Shown here: in pieces, positions 19,701 through 34,700 of the stretch | How positions within the stretch are numbered: position 1 is the first letter of the stretch | Layout of the letters: every line of letters begins with the position of its first letter | From: Parietichytrium sp. I65-24A | Lineage: Eukaryota > Sar > Bigyra > Thraustochytrida > Thraustochytriidae | Direction of reading: 5' to 3' | NCBI GenBank assembly: GCA_012862575.1 | Contig: BLSF01000004.1 | Span: 744,001 to 808,000 of the forward strand | Length of the DNA stretch: 64,000 nucleotides | Made by a program: the position numbers and the translations under genes | Notes under the pieces: generated by a model | Told to the model about the DNA's origin: nothing | Databases searched by the model: none | Seen by the model: only the letters and a program-made list of their open reading frames with translations

Positions 19701-22700
19701 GCCATCCGTTTTAAAATTTACCGCCACTGGGCTTGTTACCGGCGAAACCTATGCTTTCCAGGTAGCAGCTCTGAATGCTGCCGGCGAAGGCTCTTCGTCC
19801 TCCGCAACGTTGACTGTGATTGCGCGGGAAGGAGCGTCTCCTTTGACTACAACTGCCATCGGCTCCGCATTGTCGAAAGGTCTCTCCGGGGTTGTGAATG
19901 AGGAGCAGCATATCATGGTCTACAGCGCAGACCCGTCTTTGTGGAGTTCAAGTGAATATCTTAATTTTCGCGTTGGGGGCTCAACTGCTGAAACGAGCGA
20001 CGACTTTCATCCTAGAGATGATGATGCTTCTCGTCTAGAGCTTTTGCTTCAAAATCTGGCAGATGCCTCGGGCCGCTCGGTCGGATCCGTTCACGTGACC
20101 AAGTCTTCCCTAGACATGAGTGGCTTGGAGTCTGGCTATCTCTTTGCAGTCACTTTCCTGGGCGCGCATGGCGACATGGATATGATCGAAGTGGATGTCG
20201 AAGGAGGTCTGTCCTCGCTAAATAGCTCGGTGTCTGTAGACATTGTCGAACATGTGAAGGGCTTTGCAAATCAGTTCGTCATTGAACCAAAGAAAATGAC
20301 AGGCACGCCGGTGAAAGATGTGGACGCTTTCTCGGGCTTTGAAGGGGCGGATACTTTCTTCACAGAGTTGTGGACCTCAGACAAAAGCATCGTTGATGGT
20401 ACACATATATGGAGCACCGATGGCGGTGTTGCACGGTATCTACCAGTCCGCTACGACATTCAGGTCATTGAAACTTCTGGAGACGTAACTGGTGGCACAT
20501 TCAAATTGTCACTAGATATGTCACCATATTCTCAGGACACTTTCGGACAATCTGGCGCCATTCCGTACGATGCAGATGGGCTTGCCATGAAAGAAGCGCT
20601 TGAGGCCCTCGATGGCATTGTATCAGTTGACGTGACCGCTGAAGATCTGGGAAACAATCTACGCAAGTGGACCGTGACTTTTACTGGCGACTTTGGGCCA
20701 CTTCCTGTTCTCGAGCCAGAGTCTGCGCTTTCGGGCACCTCGACTCAGATCGCTGTTAAAAAGCTCCAGAGCGGCACGACTGAAGTGCAAACGGTAACAA
20801 TCTCCAGTACAGAATCTTTCCAGGCAGAGGAGCAGGTCATAAAAATAGATGCCAGCACTGATTCGGGGACCTTCGAAGTTACTTTTCGGGACGTCAACGA
20901 CGTAATCTCCGTTGATTTCGATGCCACTGCTGCTGAACTTGAGGCTGAGCTCGAAAAGCTTGAAAATATCGTGGATGTCAGCGTGTCTGGCAGCAGCCCA
21001 ACTTGGACTGTCACGTTCGTGGATCCTTTTGGAGATGTTCCAGAGCTTTCGGTCGCAGATATTGACCTTTCTTGCGGTGGCTCGGCCTGTGCTGCTGATG
21101 TAGAAGTTGAGGAGGTTTCGAAGGGGTATTCTCCTCTGAAGGGTACCTTTGTGCTGTCTTTTCAGGGCGAATTTACAGACAGCATTGCCTATGACGCAAG
21201 TGCGTCAACAATGAAAGAGAGACTTGAAAACCTTGCATCTGTTCAGCGCGTGGGTGTTTCACGTGAGAACCTGAACTCTGGTTTTCGCTGGACGGTAACA
21301 TTTGTGCGTAGCTTAGGTGATCTGGAATCCATGATCGCTTTACCAGAAAGGCATCAAATTGTACACATCGAGACACTTGGCGGAGATCCGACACCTTTGG
21401 ACGGGGTTTTCACGATTTCTGTCGACGATGAGAGCACGTCAATGCTTGCATCTGACGCAAGCCCTTCGAGCGTGAAAGCTGCTCTTGAAAGCCTCTCGAC
21501 TGTCCACCATCAAGTAACCGTTTCTCGAGAGGGTCCGCTTGACAAATTCGGGAGATTCCGATGGCTCGTCACCTTTCGGGGCGATATTGTCACCGTGTCA
21601 GCGGACTCGACAGCCTTGACTGGCTCTAACGCTCAGATCGACGTGGTGGAAGTTCAGTCCGGTTCTGCAAATGCACTGGAGGATAGTAGCTCTGCCGAGC
21701 TCGTTGTAGAAGAGAAGGTGGCGGGGCTTCCACATTACGTTGGGAGTTACACTCCTAGTGCAGTTGGGGATTATACTCTAGCCGTCCGTCAGCTGACGAA
21801 GGGCGGTCTCCTTGCAGACTATTTTGATAATCAATGGCTCTCTGGCACCCCAAGCTTGTCTCGGGTCGAAGAAGTCTTGGACTTTGACTGGGGCACGGGT
21901 ACTATCACAACCTTCGGTCGTGACTTTGTTTCCGCTCGATTTCAGGGTAAACTTCTTGGTCCAAGTAACGAGAACTTCACCTTCTACCTGAGCGTGAATG
22001 ACGGGGCGAAAATTTGGATTGATCACGAGCTTGTGATTGATGCTTGGGAAGCTAACGTTGATGGCGAACCAAGCGCAGAGTATCGCGTCACAAATGTTCT
22101 GCTGGAGAAGGGTAACTTTCACGATATCAAGATTGAATATCGCGAACTCACGGCTCAAGCATCACTGAAGTTGCAATGGTCCTCGTTCAGCCTCCCGCGT
22201 CAGACAATTTCTTCCAAATATTTACATCGTGCAGAACACATTGTTGGTTCGCCGTTCGCAATCAATGTTGTTCCTGGGGCCGCGGACTACCCGTACTCTA
22301 ATGCATTCGGGCCTGGCCTGGCAAGCACTGGGGTTCGTGCGGGCATTCCAACAGAGTTCTGGGTGCAAAGCTGCGATGCTACTGGCAACAATCGCACTAG
22401 CGACAACGAACTCGGCGAGGAGCAGTTTGAGGCCGAGTTGAGCGATTCCTCGAATTTGGCCATCTCTCTGGAGTACGTTGGGGAGGGACTTTACCACGCC
22501 CGCTATACTCCAATGGTAAGCGGGAGCTTCCCATTGGCAATCAAGACAATGGCAGGCACCGATATTTACTGTGGCCTTGGCGCTGCCAATAAGTGCTCGC
22601 CGTTTGTCGTCAATGTTAGCCCTGGACCAACTTCCCATCAGACAACTGATGCGACCGGGAACGGGCTGAGTAGTGCAACCGCTGGGGTAGTCTCTTCTTT

Positions 22701-25700
22701 CTCTATACAAGCTAAGGATGCTTACGGAAACAATAAAATCGTAGGCGGGGAAGCTTCGGAATTCTCTGTGCAACTGGTAGGGGCTTCCAGTGGCGTGAAT
22801 GGACTCACCGTGTCTGCGAATGTCAAAGACCTCTTGGATGGTACGTACTTTGTGTCCTACACTCTGCTACGGGCTGGCACGTATAACGTTGACGCGAGGT
22901 TTAAAGGTCAGCCCATTCTTGCAGAAGGTGCCGAAACTGTCGCGCAGGTAACCTGTGTCCATGCTGAATTTTACCCCCCAGCGTCGGTCGCAGAGGGGCC
23001 TGGCTTGACATCTGCGACTTCTGGGCAATCTGCGTCATTCACTCTCTATGCGAAAGACGCCTTCGCCAACAGTAGAGATGGCACTGGAGTGTCCATCGAC
23101 ACTCAAGGGCAATCGGATTCATTCATCGTCTCTGTTCGGGAAGCTGGGGTTGAGGATGCAGAGAAGAAGGTCGTGTCTTCTTCAAGTGTGCTCAAGCTCA
23201 CTCTGGAGCACCCATCCTCAGAAGCCAATGGGACCTTTGCTCTCACTTGGGACACTGTGTCCACGCCACAGCTGCCAGAAGACATTCCCGCAGCAGCGCT
23301 TCAACGCGTGCTAGAGAATTTGTTTGTAGAGTTTGAGTACACCGGGAATGTGCCAGAGGAAGTTTCAGAGACCCGCAGAATCGTTTTCGTGGATAGGGTT
23401 TCGGAATCAGGCAACTTGGTCTGGTCGATCACATTTGCGTCGCACTTGGATAGCTGGAGTCCAGCAAATGTCCAAGTAGACGACTCCAACCTTGACACCG
23501 GAAGCAGTATGACTCTGCAATCAGTATCGTCGACTGGAGTTTATCCAGTTCAGTATTCGGTGTGGTCAGCTGGAGAGTATGACCTCTTCGTACAGGGCTC
23601 CAATGGCGCCGACATTGAGGGCAGTCCTTTTCCTCTGACGGTTGTCATTGGAGCAGCTGATGCCACTGACTCGACCGTGGACGGGGCCGGCCTCGTTTCA
23701 GGGGTTGCCGGACAGGTTTCGAAGTTCAATGTCTTAGTCCGTGACGCACCACGTATTGAAGAACAGGTAATTTCCGCCGAGATCGAAAGTGTGCCGCTCA
23801 GGTACATGTCGCAACAGGTCATTTGTACTGGGGATTCCACTTCACAATTGTACTTTGAGTTTCTCGGTCTCACAGTCACCGTAGACGCAAGTATTTCTTC
23901 AGCCGATTTGCAAACTGAATTACGGGATAAACTTGGAGCAGATGTCACAGTTCAATATGCTGCCTCACAAAGTGCTGCATGCGAAGTCGGTTCTCCCGCG
24001 ATTACAATTGAATTTGCGACGCCGTTTGTTGGACAGCTTCCATTGCTGGAGGTCAGCTCGAACGATGGAAACAAACAGCTTGTTGTGTCAGAGTTAGTCT
24101 CCGGCAAGTCAAACATTCAACCTGCAGTCCTGGTTCTCGAATGTACTTCGCAGGTCTCGACGGTGGAGTTTTGGCTCCCGGGAGAGCTGAGTAGTTTAGG
24201 TTCAGCTTCAGTTGCCTTGGATGGTACGATTGATGAATTTCAGCAGGCCATGAATGATATTGATCCAACTGGGTACATTCAGGTGGATGTTCGCTCGCCA
24301 AGCGGACAATCAGATTTGTGCACAGGTGAAGTGGTGTGGATCACAGTCCTTAACATCTACGGGCTCGAGCAGGGGGTGATCACGCACTCGGATGAAAACA
24401 ACTATGTAACGATTACGTCAGGCATCGATGGTTACACTCCCGCGATGGGGACTTTTACGCTCAACTTTGATGGGCACACGACCTCTCCAATCTCGGTTGG
24501 CGCCACAGCTATAGAGGTCGAGAATTCCTTGGAAAGCCTTCCCAATATCGGGGAAGTCTCAGTCGAGCGCGTCGCAATCGGAAAGGATGATTCTGGACTG
24601 ACAGAATTGCCATTGTACTACGCCTGGATCGTCAGATTTGATCAAGTTGGCGTGGCTCCGACACATATTGGAGACGCGGTGCCTCTTTTCTTGGCGAACT
24701 CGGATTCTGTGACGCACCAAAGCAGTGGGCAGCTTCCACCCCATTATAACGTGCACAGAACCTCTGTCGCAGAGCATGGGAATGTCCGCGCTGAAGATGA
24801 CTCAGGGCTGATTTCCGTCACTCTGGCTCACGCTACTGAGAACTACACTCTCTCTGATAGTGGAGAAACGTTTGAACTCGTGTGTAATGCAGAGAGTGGT
24901 TCTTTTGTCGTCAAGTATATGGGTGTCCAGTCAGGTGTGATCGCGTTTGATGCAAACGAAGCCGAGCTTAACACTATACTCTCGGCCTTCCCGCATTCCG
25001 TTGTTGCGGCATTTCCAGTTGGTTGCTCTTCTGTATGCGAATCGAGCACAACTTGCAGCATTGCTCTGTCAGTTTCGAGAACCTCAAGCGGCGGCTTGCT
25101 GTCTCACCAAATGGAAGTGCAGCAAGTATCAGAAGATCCTCTTTTTAATGGTGACGTGGTCATTGCCGCAAGCACGCATGCTGTGGTTCAAAAGACTTGG
25201 TTGGGAAGTGGGCTTTATGAAATTTCATACATTCCCGCTTTGATGGGCGAATATGACATTTCTGTGACAGTCAACGGAGAGCCGGTGCAAACCGATCTGC
25301 GCACTCGGTGTGTCATTTCCCCGAGCCAAGCATCTTCTGGTCGTTCGACGCATTCCGCAAGCCCAGTTGCCGTGGAAGGTGTTGCGGAGACTTTCACGAT
25401 TCAAGCTGTAGATGCATTCGGAAACGAGCTAGATGGCGCGCTTAAAGACTCTGAATCATTCGTGGTTGTCTTGGATGGTGTGACAGAGTCCAAGTCGAAG
25501 GTTCAGATCATAGCGTCTGTTACCCAGAGCACCCCAAACACAGATGGTACATATATGGTTGAGTACCTTCCCAAAGTTGCGGCGCAATACTCTCTAAGCG
25601 CGAAGCTTCGTGCAAAGGGGGGCTTGTTGAGCACGTTTTACCGGAATGATGATCTCACAGGTGCCGTGCGTGCTTGGGACGTGAGTCTTGATGCAATTTC

Positions 25701-28700
25701 GGAGAGTCCAGAGATCTTTGCCGTGCATTGCCCCGTAGCAGTTTCCACTTGTGACTCAACTCGTCTTGACTCATCGATTGATTTTGCGTGGGGCCGCGAA
25801 AGCGCTTTTGCAGGATTCCCTTCGGAATATTTTTCGGTCGAGTGGGTTGGACTCCTTGTGTCCGAGGTCAGTGGAGCACATGTTCTTGAGCTAACGTCGG
25901 ACGGCGGCATCCGGCTCTACGTAGACTCTACAAAGGTCTTGGATACTTGGTCTGCTACCTCTTCGGGTTCCTCCGCAGAGAAGAAAACAACAACTGTACA
26001 GCTTCTGGCTGGCGCGCCAGTAGCTATCGTTCTGCAATACAAAAACAATGGTGCGTCGTCCAAAGTGCAGTTGAAGTGGCGAAAGCCGGGTCAAAGCGAA
26101 GCAACTGTCGTCCCTTCCTCGAGTCTGCTGAATGAGAGGCACGTTGCAGGATCTCCTCAGGTGGTTCGTGTTTACCCTGGTGAGGTGGACGCGTCGACTT
26201 CCACCGCCTCTGGCGATGGTCTTCTTCATGGGATCTCCCAGGAGCAGTCTTCTTTTATCATTTATGCTCGTGACTCTGGCTCGAACATCCAGCACAACGA
26301 TGCTAGTGACTCCCGCTTTGTTGTCTCTATTGAAGGTTCTGATGGTTGGGCTCTCGCTGGTCGTGTGGACGAGCTTGTGAGCGGCACACCTATTGTCGTC
26401 CCTGCTAGTGTAGTACCTAGGGACTGGACCAAGCTCTGCGCCTCTTGCGGAAGCCTTGCCCAGGGCAGTAACGCTTTGCAACATTCTGACGTGTTGACTT
26501 CTTTTGAGCTCAGTCCTGGGGACGTTCTTGTTGTTGGTGGGGAGAGGTACACAATCAGCACGGATGCAGACTTTAGTGCTGTCGATGAGACCAGAATTCT
26601 GCTTTCCCATGTGCGTGGAGGCTCATCTGTTTCCAATGAGCCAGTTTACCTGGTCGGTGGGAATACAGGAACTTACGAAGTGACATTTACTCCAGAGGTT
26701 ATTGGCGACTATAGTGTCTCTGTGAAAACTGCAAGTGTTCATGAGATCCAAGTATTTGAGACTTTTGGTTTCAGCAGCTTGGGAGGCTCTTTTATGATCA
26801 GCTCGTCGCAGGGTTCAACCGGAAAGATCGACTTTAACGTCTCGGCGTCCGAATTGAAGACTGAGCTTGAACTTTTGCTGTCGCACTCAGTTGATGTAAC
26901 CGAATCTTCTGCGGGATCATTTGGAGAGAAATCGTGGACCGTCACCTTCTCTGGCTATGAACTTGGCGATGTAGAGGATCTAATTGCAGAAAGTTTGTTG
27001 ACAGGCGAAGGTGCAAATATTAGAGTAGCGGAAACAAGGAAAGGAATCGCCTCTACTCACATCAGCGGCTCCCCGTTTACTGTAAACGTCGTCCCTGGAG
27101 TAGCTGATGCTGGGAAATCCACCGCATTCGGATCCGGCCTCGTTGCCGGAGTTGCGGGCGAAGCTGCCACCTTTTTTGTGCAAATGAAAGACAACTTCGG
27201 GAATAACAGATTAGACCCCCAAGAAGCCTCTCAGCTTGGCGTCACAGTGTTCAAGCAGACTGCAATTGTTGGTGTCGATGAAAATGAAATCCTTGTCGGG
27301 TCCGTGAGCTATGTTTCTGATGGGTTGTACGAGGTGCAATTCACGCCAGTTGTTTCTGGAGTCTACACCGTTGCGGTCGTCATGTCGCAGTCTTCCGAGG
27401 TCCAAGAGCTTGCTTTGCAATTTTCTGACGTGAACAAGCGCGGGGGTACTTTTGCTCTCACATTCGACGGAATTAAAGTAACTGATCCTTTGTCGTGGGA
27501 TATCAGCCCTGCCCAGCTTGCTGTTGCAATCAAGACTCATCTGGTTGGTTCTGAACTATCCCATGGCATAGCTTTGACTGCTCAACAGTTGGATTCCGTA
27601 CAGGTCACCAAGTCAACTTCAACGGATGGGTTTGTCATGCAAATTACTTTTGCCAGCTTTGTCGGGGATCTCGACTCTCTTAGGGTGGTTGACGCCAAAT
27701 TGCTTCCGCAGGGAAGCTCTGCCACTATTTCCGAAAATATTGCTGGAGAAATGTCGCACATCAAGACGAGTCGTACCCCTTTAGTGAATGAAGTGCAAAA
27801 GCTGACTCTTGACGCTACATCCGCTTTGGATGGCACTTTCACTCTTCAGTACATGGGTGATTCGACAGAAGCGCTTAATGCCGCCACGGTCACAGCCGAA
27901 GAACTTCAGTCGGCAATTCGAACGCTTAAAACTCTTGAGGCTGTTGAGGTATTGAGCTTGAGTAGTTCTGCGACAAAGCAAGAATTCAGAATCGTCTTTA
28001 ATGCGGAATCAAACTTGGGCGTCTCAAATGGAGTTTTCACATACGGTAACAGACCATCCATTGGTGTTGACGGTGGTAATCTAGTCGATACTACCGCGGC
28101 AATCTCAGAAACCACAGCAGGTTTTGCACCATTTGGAGCGCTAGAGATTGTTCCTGCTTCCGTAAGCGCCGCTCACTGTACTGTCTTCGAGTCCGACACC
28201 GCAGCTCCATGCCCAATATTCGATACCAGCTGCATGCTTGGGCTCAGTGGATGGCGGTACGATAGACTCGCAAATTTTACTATTGTATCTCGTGACGAGT
28301 TCGACAATGAGGTTCTTGTCGGACCAAGGAACGAGAGGCAGGTAGTGACTGTTCTCGCAGATTCTTCCCTTCTCGGAACCTTTACATTGTCTTTTCAAGG
28401 TGTGAGTACCGGGAAGCTTGCAGTAGACACTACTGCATCACAGCTAAGAGACTCACTTTCTTCTCTCACCACCCTTGGAGTCGTGAAAGTGGGTCGTAGT
28501 CTGGTAGACGAGAGCTCCACCTCTACAGGAAAGACTGCTGTCACTGAGCTCGGTTCTCGTGATGTGGTGACCTCTGAGGCACTGTCTCTCACCGCTGGAG
28601 ACTACGTTCGCATCGACGGCGATGACGAAGTGTACCTTGTGAGCTCTGTTTTAGGAACATCCTTAACATTAGCCAGCGCATGGGAGGGCTCTGATCAATT

Positions 28701-31700
28701 AGAAGCCGATATTGCGATCGTGACTGGCAGCGAGGAAGGATTTGTGTACGATGTGGAATTCGTGTCTGACTTTGGGGATCTGGAGGCCTTGGAAGTGATC
28801 GATGCGAATAGCGCTGATGCAACTGTGACCGCTTGTGAGGCGCGCAAAATCCAGAACGTTGTAGTCAGCGGGTCAGAGCCGATTGGGGGGGTTTTCACCT
28901 TATTTTTCAATGGAGAAGAAACAGAACAGCTGAAATACAACTGTGAAGCCGATGAAGTGAAGGTAGTGCTGGAACAGCTCCCAGGAATTTACACTGTGGA
29001 TGTGTCCAAGTCAAGCCCTGATGCTAACGGGGGGTCAACGTTTTCTGTCACTTTCCTTGCCACTTCGGTTACTGAGGATATTGACTTGCCAATGTTGTAC
29101 GCAGAGGGTCATCTTCTGACGGGCGCAGACGCCAAAATTGTAACAGAGGAAATTTGCCCGGCTGGTACTCAGTATGGACGAAGGAGTTCCGACTTTTTGG
29201 TGGCCATGTCTGGTGCCAGTATTGTGTCCGGCGATGTGTACTACTCTGGATCGGCAGCGCGCTATATTGGGTCGTATATGACGCCTCGAGAAGGAGACTA
29301 CGAGCTCGATATCCAAATGGCGACCAAGCATGGTCTTGTGGGCCAGTATTTCAACAACAGATGGTTATTCGACAGCCCAATCATGACCAGAGTCGACAGT
29401 TCCATCGACTTTGAATGGGAAAGCTTCATTACCGAGACAGGAAAGGACTATATCTCTGTTCGCTGGAGTGGATTTGTCAAGCCGATCTTCTCGGAGGTGT
29501 ACACATTCGAAATCGAAGTGAACGACGGAGCGCGCTTGTGGATTGGCGATGAAGTCCTCATTGACAACTTTGAGACGACCACAAAGGCTGGCTCCACTTC
29601 GATCTTCTCCGCTTCCACTTCAGCATCTCTGGAAGGAGGAAGGTTGTATTCCATCAAGTTGGAGTTTCGGGAAAACACAGATGATGCAGTGTGCAAACTT
29701 TCCTGGTCTTCTCCGTCACAGCCAAAGGAGATTGTCCCGTTTGATGCTCTCTTCAACGAGCTTGTATCGTTGGTTGGGAGCCCATTTCAGGTGACTCCAA
29801 AGGCAGTCCTCCCAAGTGAACCTACCATGATGACCCTCAATGTTGTCAGCTCGACTGCTCTCTCAGTCAGTTGGGAACCTCCAGCTTACGACGGAGGTCA
29901 CACAATTGAAGGATACAAGGTAGAATGGTGGACAACTTGGGGAACGGAGACTGTTGTTACCCTTTTGGGGAGCAGCCTCACCACGGGTGGGTTCAAGCTC
30001 GAATTCTCGAATACGGTTACACCGGAGCTATCGGTTGACATTGACGCACACGAGCTTCGCCAAGCGCTGGAGGTCTTGCAAGATGTAGGGGATGTCACCG
30101 TGCAGAAGAACATTACCGACGGAACATTCGTTCGCTGGGCCATCACATTCGATTCTTATCCTGGCGATGCCTCCGGTCAGCTGTCAATTTATTCATCAAA
30201 CCTGGCTGCGGGGGGGACTCTGGTTTTATGCGAAAATGGGGACGTTTCCGGAGGGTGCACCTCTGAGGACAGCCTTGCCGGAACTTCTCCCTCCGGATAC
30301 TGCTCGGGAAGCGCTTGCCCAGTTCTTAGTGTTTCTGAGATTGATCCTGAGAATGTCAATGTCTTTACCTACGAGATCAACGAGCTCGACGCTGGCACAA
30401 CGTACTCGGTATCCATTGCAGCAGTGAACTCGAATGCCCATAATTTGCTTCCGACTGGGCCACGTTGTGAACCTGCTGAGGAGACACCAAGATCGGTGCC
30501 GGCGAAACCAAGCGCTGTAACAAGTGTGCTTGTTGCAGGAGACTCTACGTCGCTGAAGGTCTATTGGTCTGAGCCACTGGCGTCTGAAGGTGGTGATAAT
30601 GGTGCAACGATCGAAGAGTACATGGTCGAATGGTGTGTAACCAGCAACTGCGTTTGGAAGGACTACACATCCTCCGAGACATCTTTTGTGTCTTCGCTTT
30701 TGACCGATTCAACGTACGAGTACGTCATCTCCGATCTCAAGCAAGGCGTGCCATACAACATTCGTGTTTCAGCGATCAACTCTGTGGGAACTGGGCCAAG
30801 TCAGCAGGCAGTGTCCTTGGCCGAAGCACAGCTATACGAAACTCCTCGGACGGCGCCATCCCGAATTAACGAGGGAGGTGTTAAGCTGTCCCAAATCGCA
30901 GCGAGTGCTGGTCTTGAGGGCGGATCCGTCAGAGTTGCAGATTCTATACAGTCTCTGTACGTTTCCTGGCAGTCGCCGCTGGATAATGGGGGGGCAGATG
31001 TCACTGGGTATCTGCTGGAGTGGTTCAGTACGCCCTCGGTTGTTTATGAAATCCAATCACTCGATCTTGGTGCCACTTCTGGAAGCTTCAAACTGACGTT
31101 TGATGACGAGAGCACCGACTTTTTGCCATTTGATGCAAGTGCAGCAGTCGTAAAGCGAGCTCTCGAAGGGCTTTGCGGGTTGCGCGAAGTAGATGTTACC
31201 AGGGCCGAGGAGAACGACGTCTACACTTTCAGCGTGACTTTCTCTGGTGAATTTGGGCCACAGGGGACTATCACGGCAACTCAAAACAGTGGGACTACTG
31301 TTTCTGCTTCGAAGATTGTGGATGGCTTGCTGCCGACTGAGTACGATGCCGTTGAGCTTGGCTCGGACCGAAGGAATTTCACGTTGACCGGTCTCTCAAC
31401 TGGTACCTTGTACTTTGTGCGCGTCTCTGCGATCAACAATCGCTGCTCGGGCCCATCGCAGGAGTCAGAACCGAAGTCTTCTTCACCGCCTTTGCAAAAG
31501 CCAGATGTGGTAACGAACGCACAGCTTGTCACACGGTCTGCGACCTCCGTGAAGATTATGTGGAACTCCCCTGAAAGTGATGGGGGTTCAACTATCACCA
31601 AGTACAAAATTGAGTGGGACTCAAGCAGCGATTTTATGAATCGTACTGGCTCGAGCGGATTATACGAACTAGAGGTGACTTCTGGATCAGATTGCTCCAC

Positions 31701-34700
31701 ATCACCGTGTAGTTACGTTGCAGGTAGCCTGGAGCAGGGTGTGCCAGTTTTTGTTCGCATATTTGCGTACAACTCGTTTGGATACTCTATCCGCGGAGCT
31801 ACGACAACCCCGGCGTCGGCGAAGCCTTGCACGCAACCTGGTCTGGTGCAAAATGCTGTGGTGGTTTCCGACCCGTCAACGGACTCTATGGTGGTGAAGT
31901 TCGATTCCCCGGCTAATGACGGAGGCGAGAAAGTCACCAAATTTAAGATTGAGTGGGATCTCATGGGATACGATGCACTTCTTGCAGATGCAGTCGATCC
32001 TGTCCTTTACTCTTTGAGGCGCATCCAGGTCCTTTCCTCAATTGGAAGTGATGAAACTCTTTCCGGAAATTTTATATTGCAGTTTGGTGACCACCGAACC
32101 TCCGTGCTTGCCCACGACATTTCTGCTCAGGAGCTGGAGGACGAGTTGAAGAAGTTGCCGTCCGTGGCTTCTGATGTGCGTGTGTCGCGCTCTGTGCGAG
32201 AGGCGAGTGTCAGTGCCACCGCAAACCTTGGATACAATTGGATCGTTACATTTGGTCCGTCACACACAGTGGATATTGACTTGGAGGTTTCGCTTGATGA
32301 GGGTGAGACGTTCGGAACAAGTGTAACTGGCTCTACATTGACAGATGCAAGCGGTGATGCTACGATGACAGTAAAGACTGCTATTTCACAGTACGACGGA
32401 ATGGAAGTGCAAAAGGTGAAGGTGTACAGCGCAGAAGACGATGTCTCTGGAACGTTTACGCTTACATTTAATGGGCGTAGCACGTCCGCCTTGCCTTTTA
32501 ACATCGGACCAGTCGAGCTTCAAGATGCTCTCGAAGCGCTGCCAGGTGTCGGAAAACTGCTCGTCACTCGCGAAGAGCTCCAAACTACCGAGTTTGGATT
32601 CTCTTGGACTGTTGTATTCATCTCCAACTTTGGGGAGGTTCCTCTTCTTGGGTCTTCTTCTCGGTTTCTGGGGTCAAATAGTGCGGTGGAAGTCACTGGG
32701 GTTAAGGCCGCCCAGACTCCAAGTATGGACTCCTCAGAAAAGCAGGCAAAGGTGATCAGCATCGGTGATGAAGCTTTGACCCAGGTCGGAGACACTTTCA
32801 CATACTCTATTGGGCCGAACACTGGGTCGGAGCTGGACAAAGGGGCCCAATACCATGTTCGAATTTCTGCGTGGAACGGAGTCGGAAATATTTTCGGACG
32901 CTCAACTTATGCGGAACCAGGTGTTGTCCTGGCAGAGGCATCTTTGGGTTCCGTCTCAGATCTGAGCGTGCAGTCCGTGGGAAACAATTCTCTCCTTGTC
33001 AAGTGGGCTCCTATTCCAGAGGGCTCGACTTCGACAGTTGCGTCGTACACAGTAGACTGGGACACCACTGTTAGCGCTCGTGAACAACAAGTTGTCACAA
33101 CTGCAGGGACGAATTCTGAGGGAACCTTCCGTCTGTCATTTGCTGGGCGCAACACGCAGAATATTGCGCACGATGCTTCTCCGTCTGCAATGAAGCGCGC
33201 TCTTGAAGCCCATCCGGATATTGGAGTAGTTTCAGTCACTCGATCTGAATCGAGCAATGGTGGGTTTTCCTGGGTCATCGAATTTTTGACCAATGTTGGC
33301 GATTTACCACTGCTAGAGGGTGATTCCTCTGGGCTTGGCGCTGGTGCTCGTATTTCGGTTGTTGAGTCGGTAAAAGGCAAGCCGCCAACGTTTGATGCGG
33401 GATCTGTTGGGATCACTGTGCTTCCTCTCGGATCCAGCAAATTGTCGAGAAAAAGTCCAGTACAAGCAATCACTGCGTCTACCTCTGGTGCGGATGATTT
33501 GGACGGAAGCTTCTACGTCTCCCTTATGGGACACTCTACCGTTCCAATCGAAGTGACTGCATCAGCTTCTGAGGTTAAAGCTGCCTTGGAAAGCCTTCTT
33601 CCCATCAACAGAGTAGATGTAAGCCGAGTGGAGCTGGAGCAGGAATCTGGCGCAAAGCAGTCAAACGCAGGGGTGAAGTGGTTGGTAACCTTCTCGGACA
33701 GGTTTGAGAGCGTTCCGTCTCTGATGGTGTCTTCTGATGGCGCTTTCTTTCACACTGTTGCCTGTCATGGATCTCTCCTCGGTACACAGCCTTGCGTTGA
33801 AGTAGTTGAACTTGCACTGGGTGGTGAGATTGACTCTGAGCTGCTCATTGACGGTGTAGAGACCGGAGTTCCTCACTTTGTGCGTGTCGTTGCTCAAACG
33901 GAATCCGGGTTGACCTCTGTCGCAGTGGCGCCAATATCAGTTTCTCCATCGGGTGGCGTCCCATCCAAGGTTCGGGAAGTGGTTGCTAGAGCACTTTCCT
34001 CGACTGCGATCGGGGTGTCTTGGCAACCGCCTTTGCGCCAGGGCGGTTATCCGATCTCTGGGTACACTGTGCAAGTGGACACTTCCACCTCGTTTGGTTC
34101 ACTCACACGGACTGTAAAAGTTGACAAGGACGCGACCTCTGCAGTGGTCTCTTCGCTAACGTCAGGAGGGAGTTACTATGTTCGGGTTCTTGCTTTGAAC
34201 GCACAAGGGCATAGCGAACCAATTCTTGCTGATGGAACACTGGATGCAAGGAAAATCGTCGAGCTTGTTGCTGTCGAGGGCGGATCCTTTGACTTGACAC
34301 TCGATGCAGAGCAGGCCATAAGTGTTACGTATGAAACAGATGCTGATACCCTTGCTGAAAATATTAATGCATTACAGAGCTTTAAAAGGAGCCCTGTAAT
34401 GGTGTCAAAGGTCTCGGAGAATCTTGTTGGTACTGGCAGTTGCTCCTGGCTCATCACCTTTGCTGCGTCTACTAATCTTCCAGTCGTTTCGTCAACTGGA
34501 GATAGCCCCGTAATCAAAGTCGATGGTTCAAGTAACTTTCACATCATTCGACTTGGAGATCGGTTCCCTGCCGAGCCGCTAATTCCGAGCCTTTCAGTTG
34601 TCAGTGCAACTAGCCTTGGTGTCAGCTGGAAAGCACCAGCACTGGACGGAGGGAACTCGGTCACCCACTTTGAGGTGGAGTGGAGCAACTCGTCTCTCTT

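Larger units (their letters stand above)
13759..21715 (+). other. Giant protein, N-terminal block: Fn3 modules hosting alpha/beta units 1-18
   Basis: About 18 alpha/beta units and at least five Fn3 closing segments (near 15680, 17430, 17770, 18760 and 19760). The first Fn3 opens at about 13762 and appears to close only at 15640-15740, after five units. The second opens near 15780, its C strand SFRVEWDT at 15874, and closes near 17390 after four units. Typical unit landmarks are GTFALTYAG, then AFDASDAEVKSALELLPSIG, then VEVVRS, then FQWTITF. Confidence 0.8.
21715..29805 (+). other. Giant protein, central PA14/filamin block
   Basis: Filamin-type repeats are marked by HIVGSPFAINVVPG (22237 on), FNVLVRDA, DAYGNN, DNFGNNR and Y-x-YTP-x-x-x-G-x-Y strands. 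Each of the three PA14 domains sits between a filamin GDY-type strand and the following 'GSPF' strand, so PA14 is inserted in the filamin fold. About ten divergent alpha/beta units are interspersed. No Fn3 closing segment is seen between about 19760 and 30410, so this block is a distinct composition. Confidence 0.8.
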
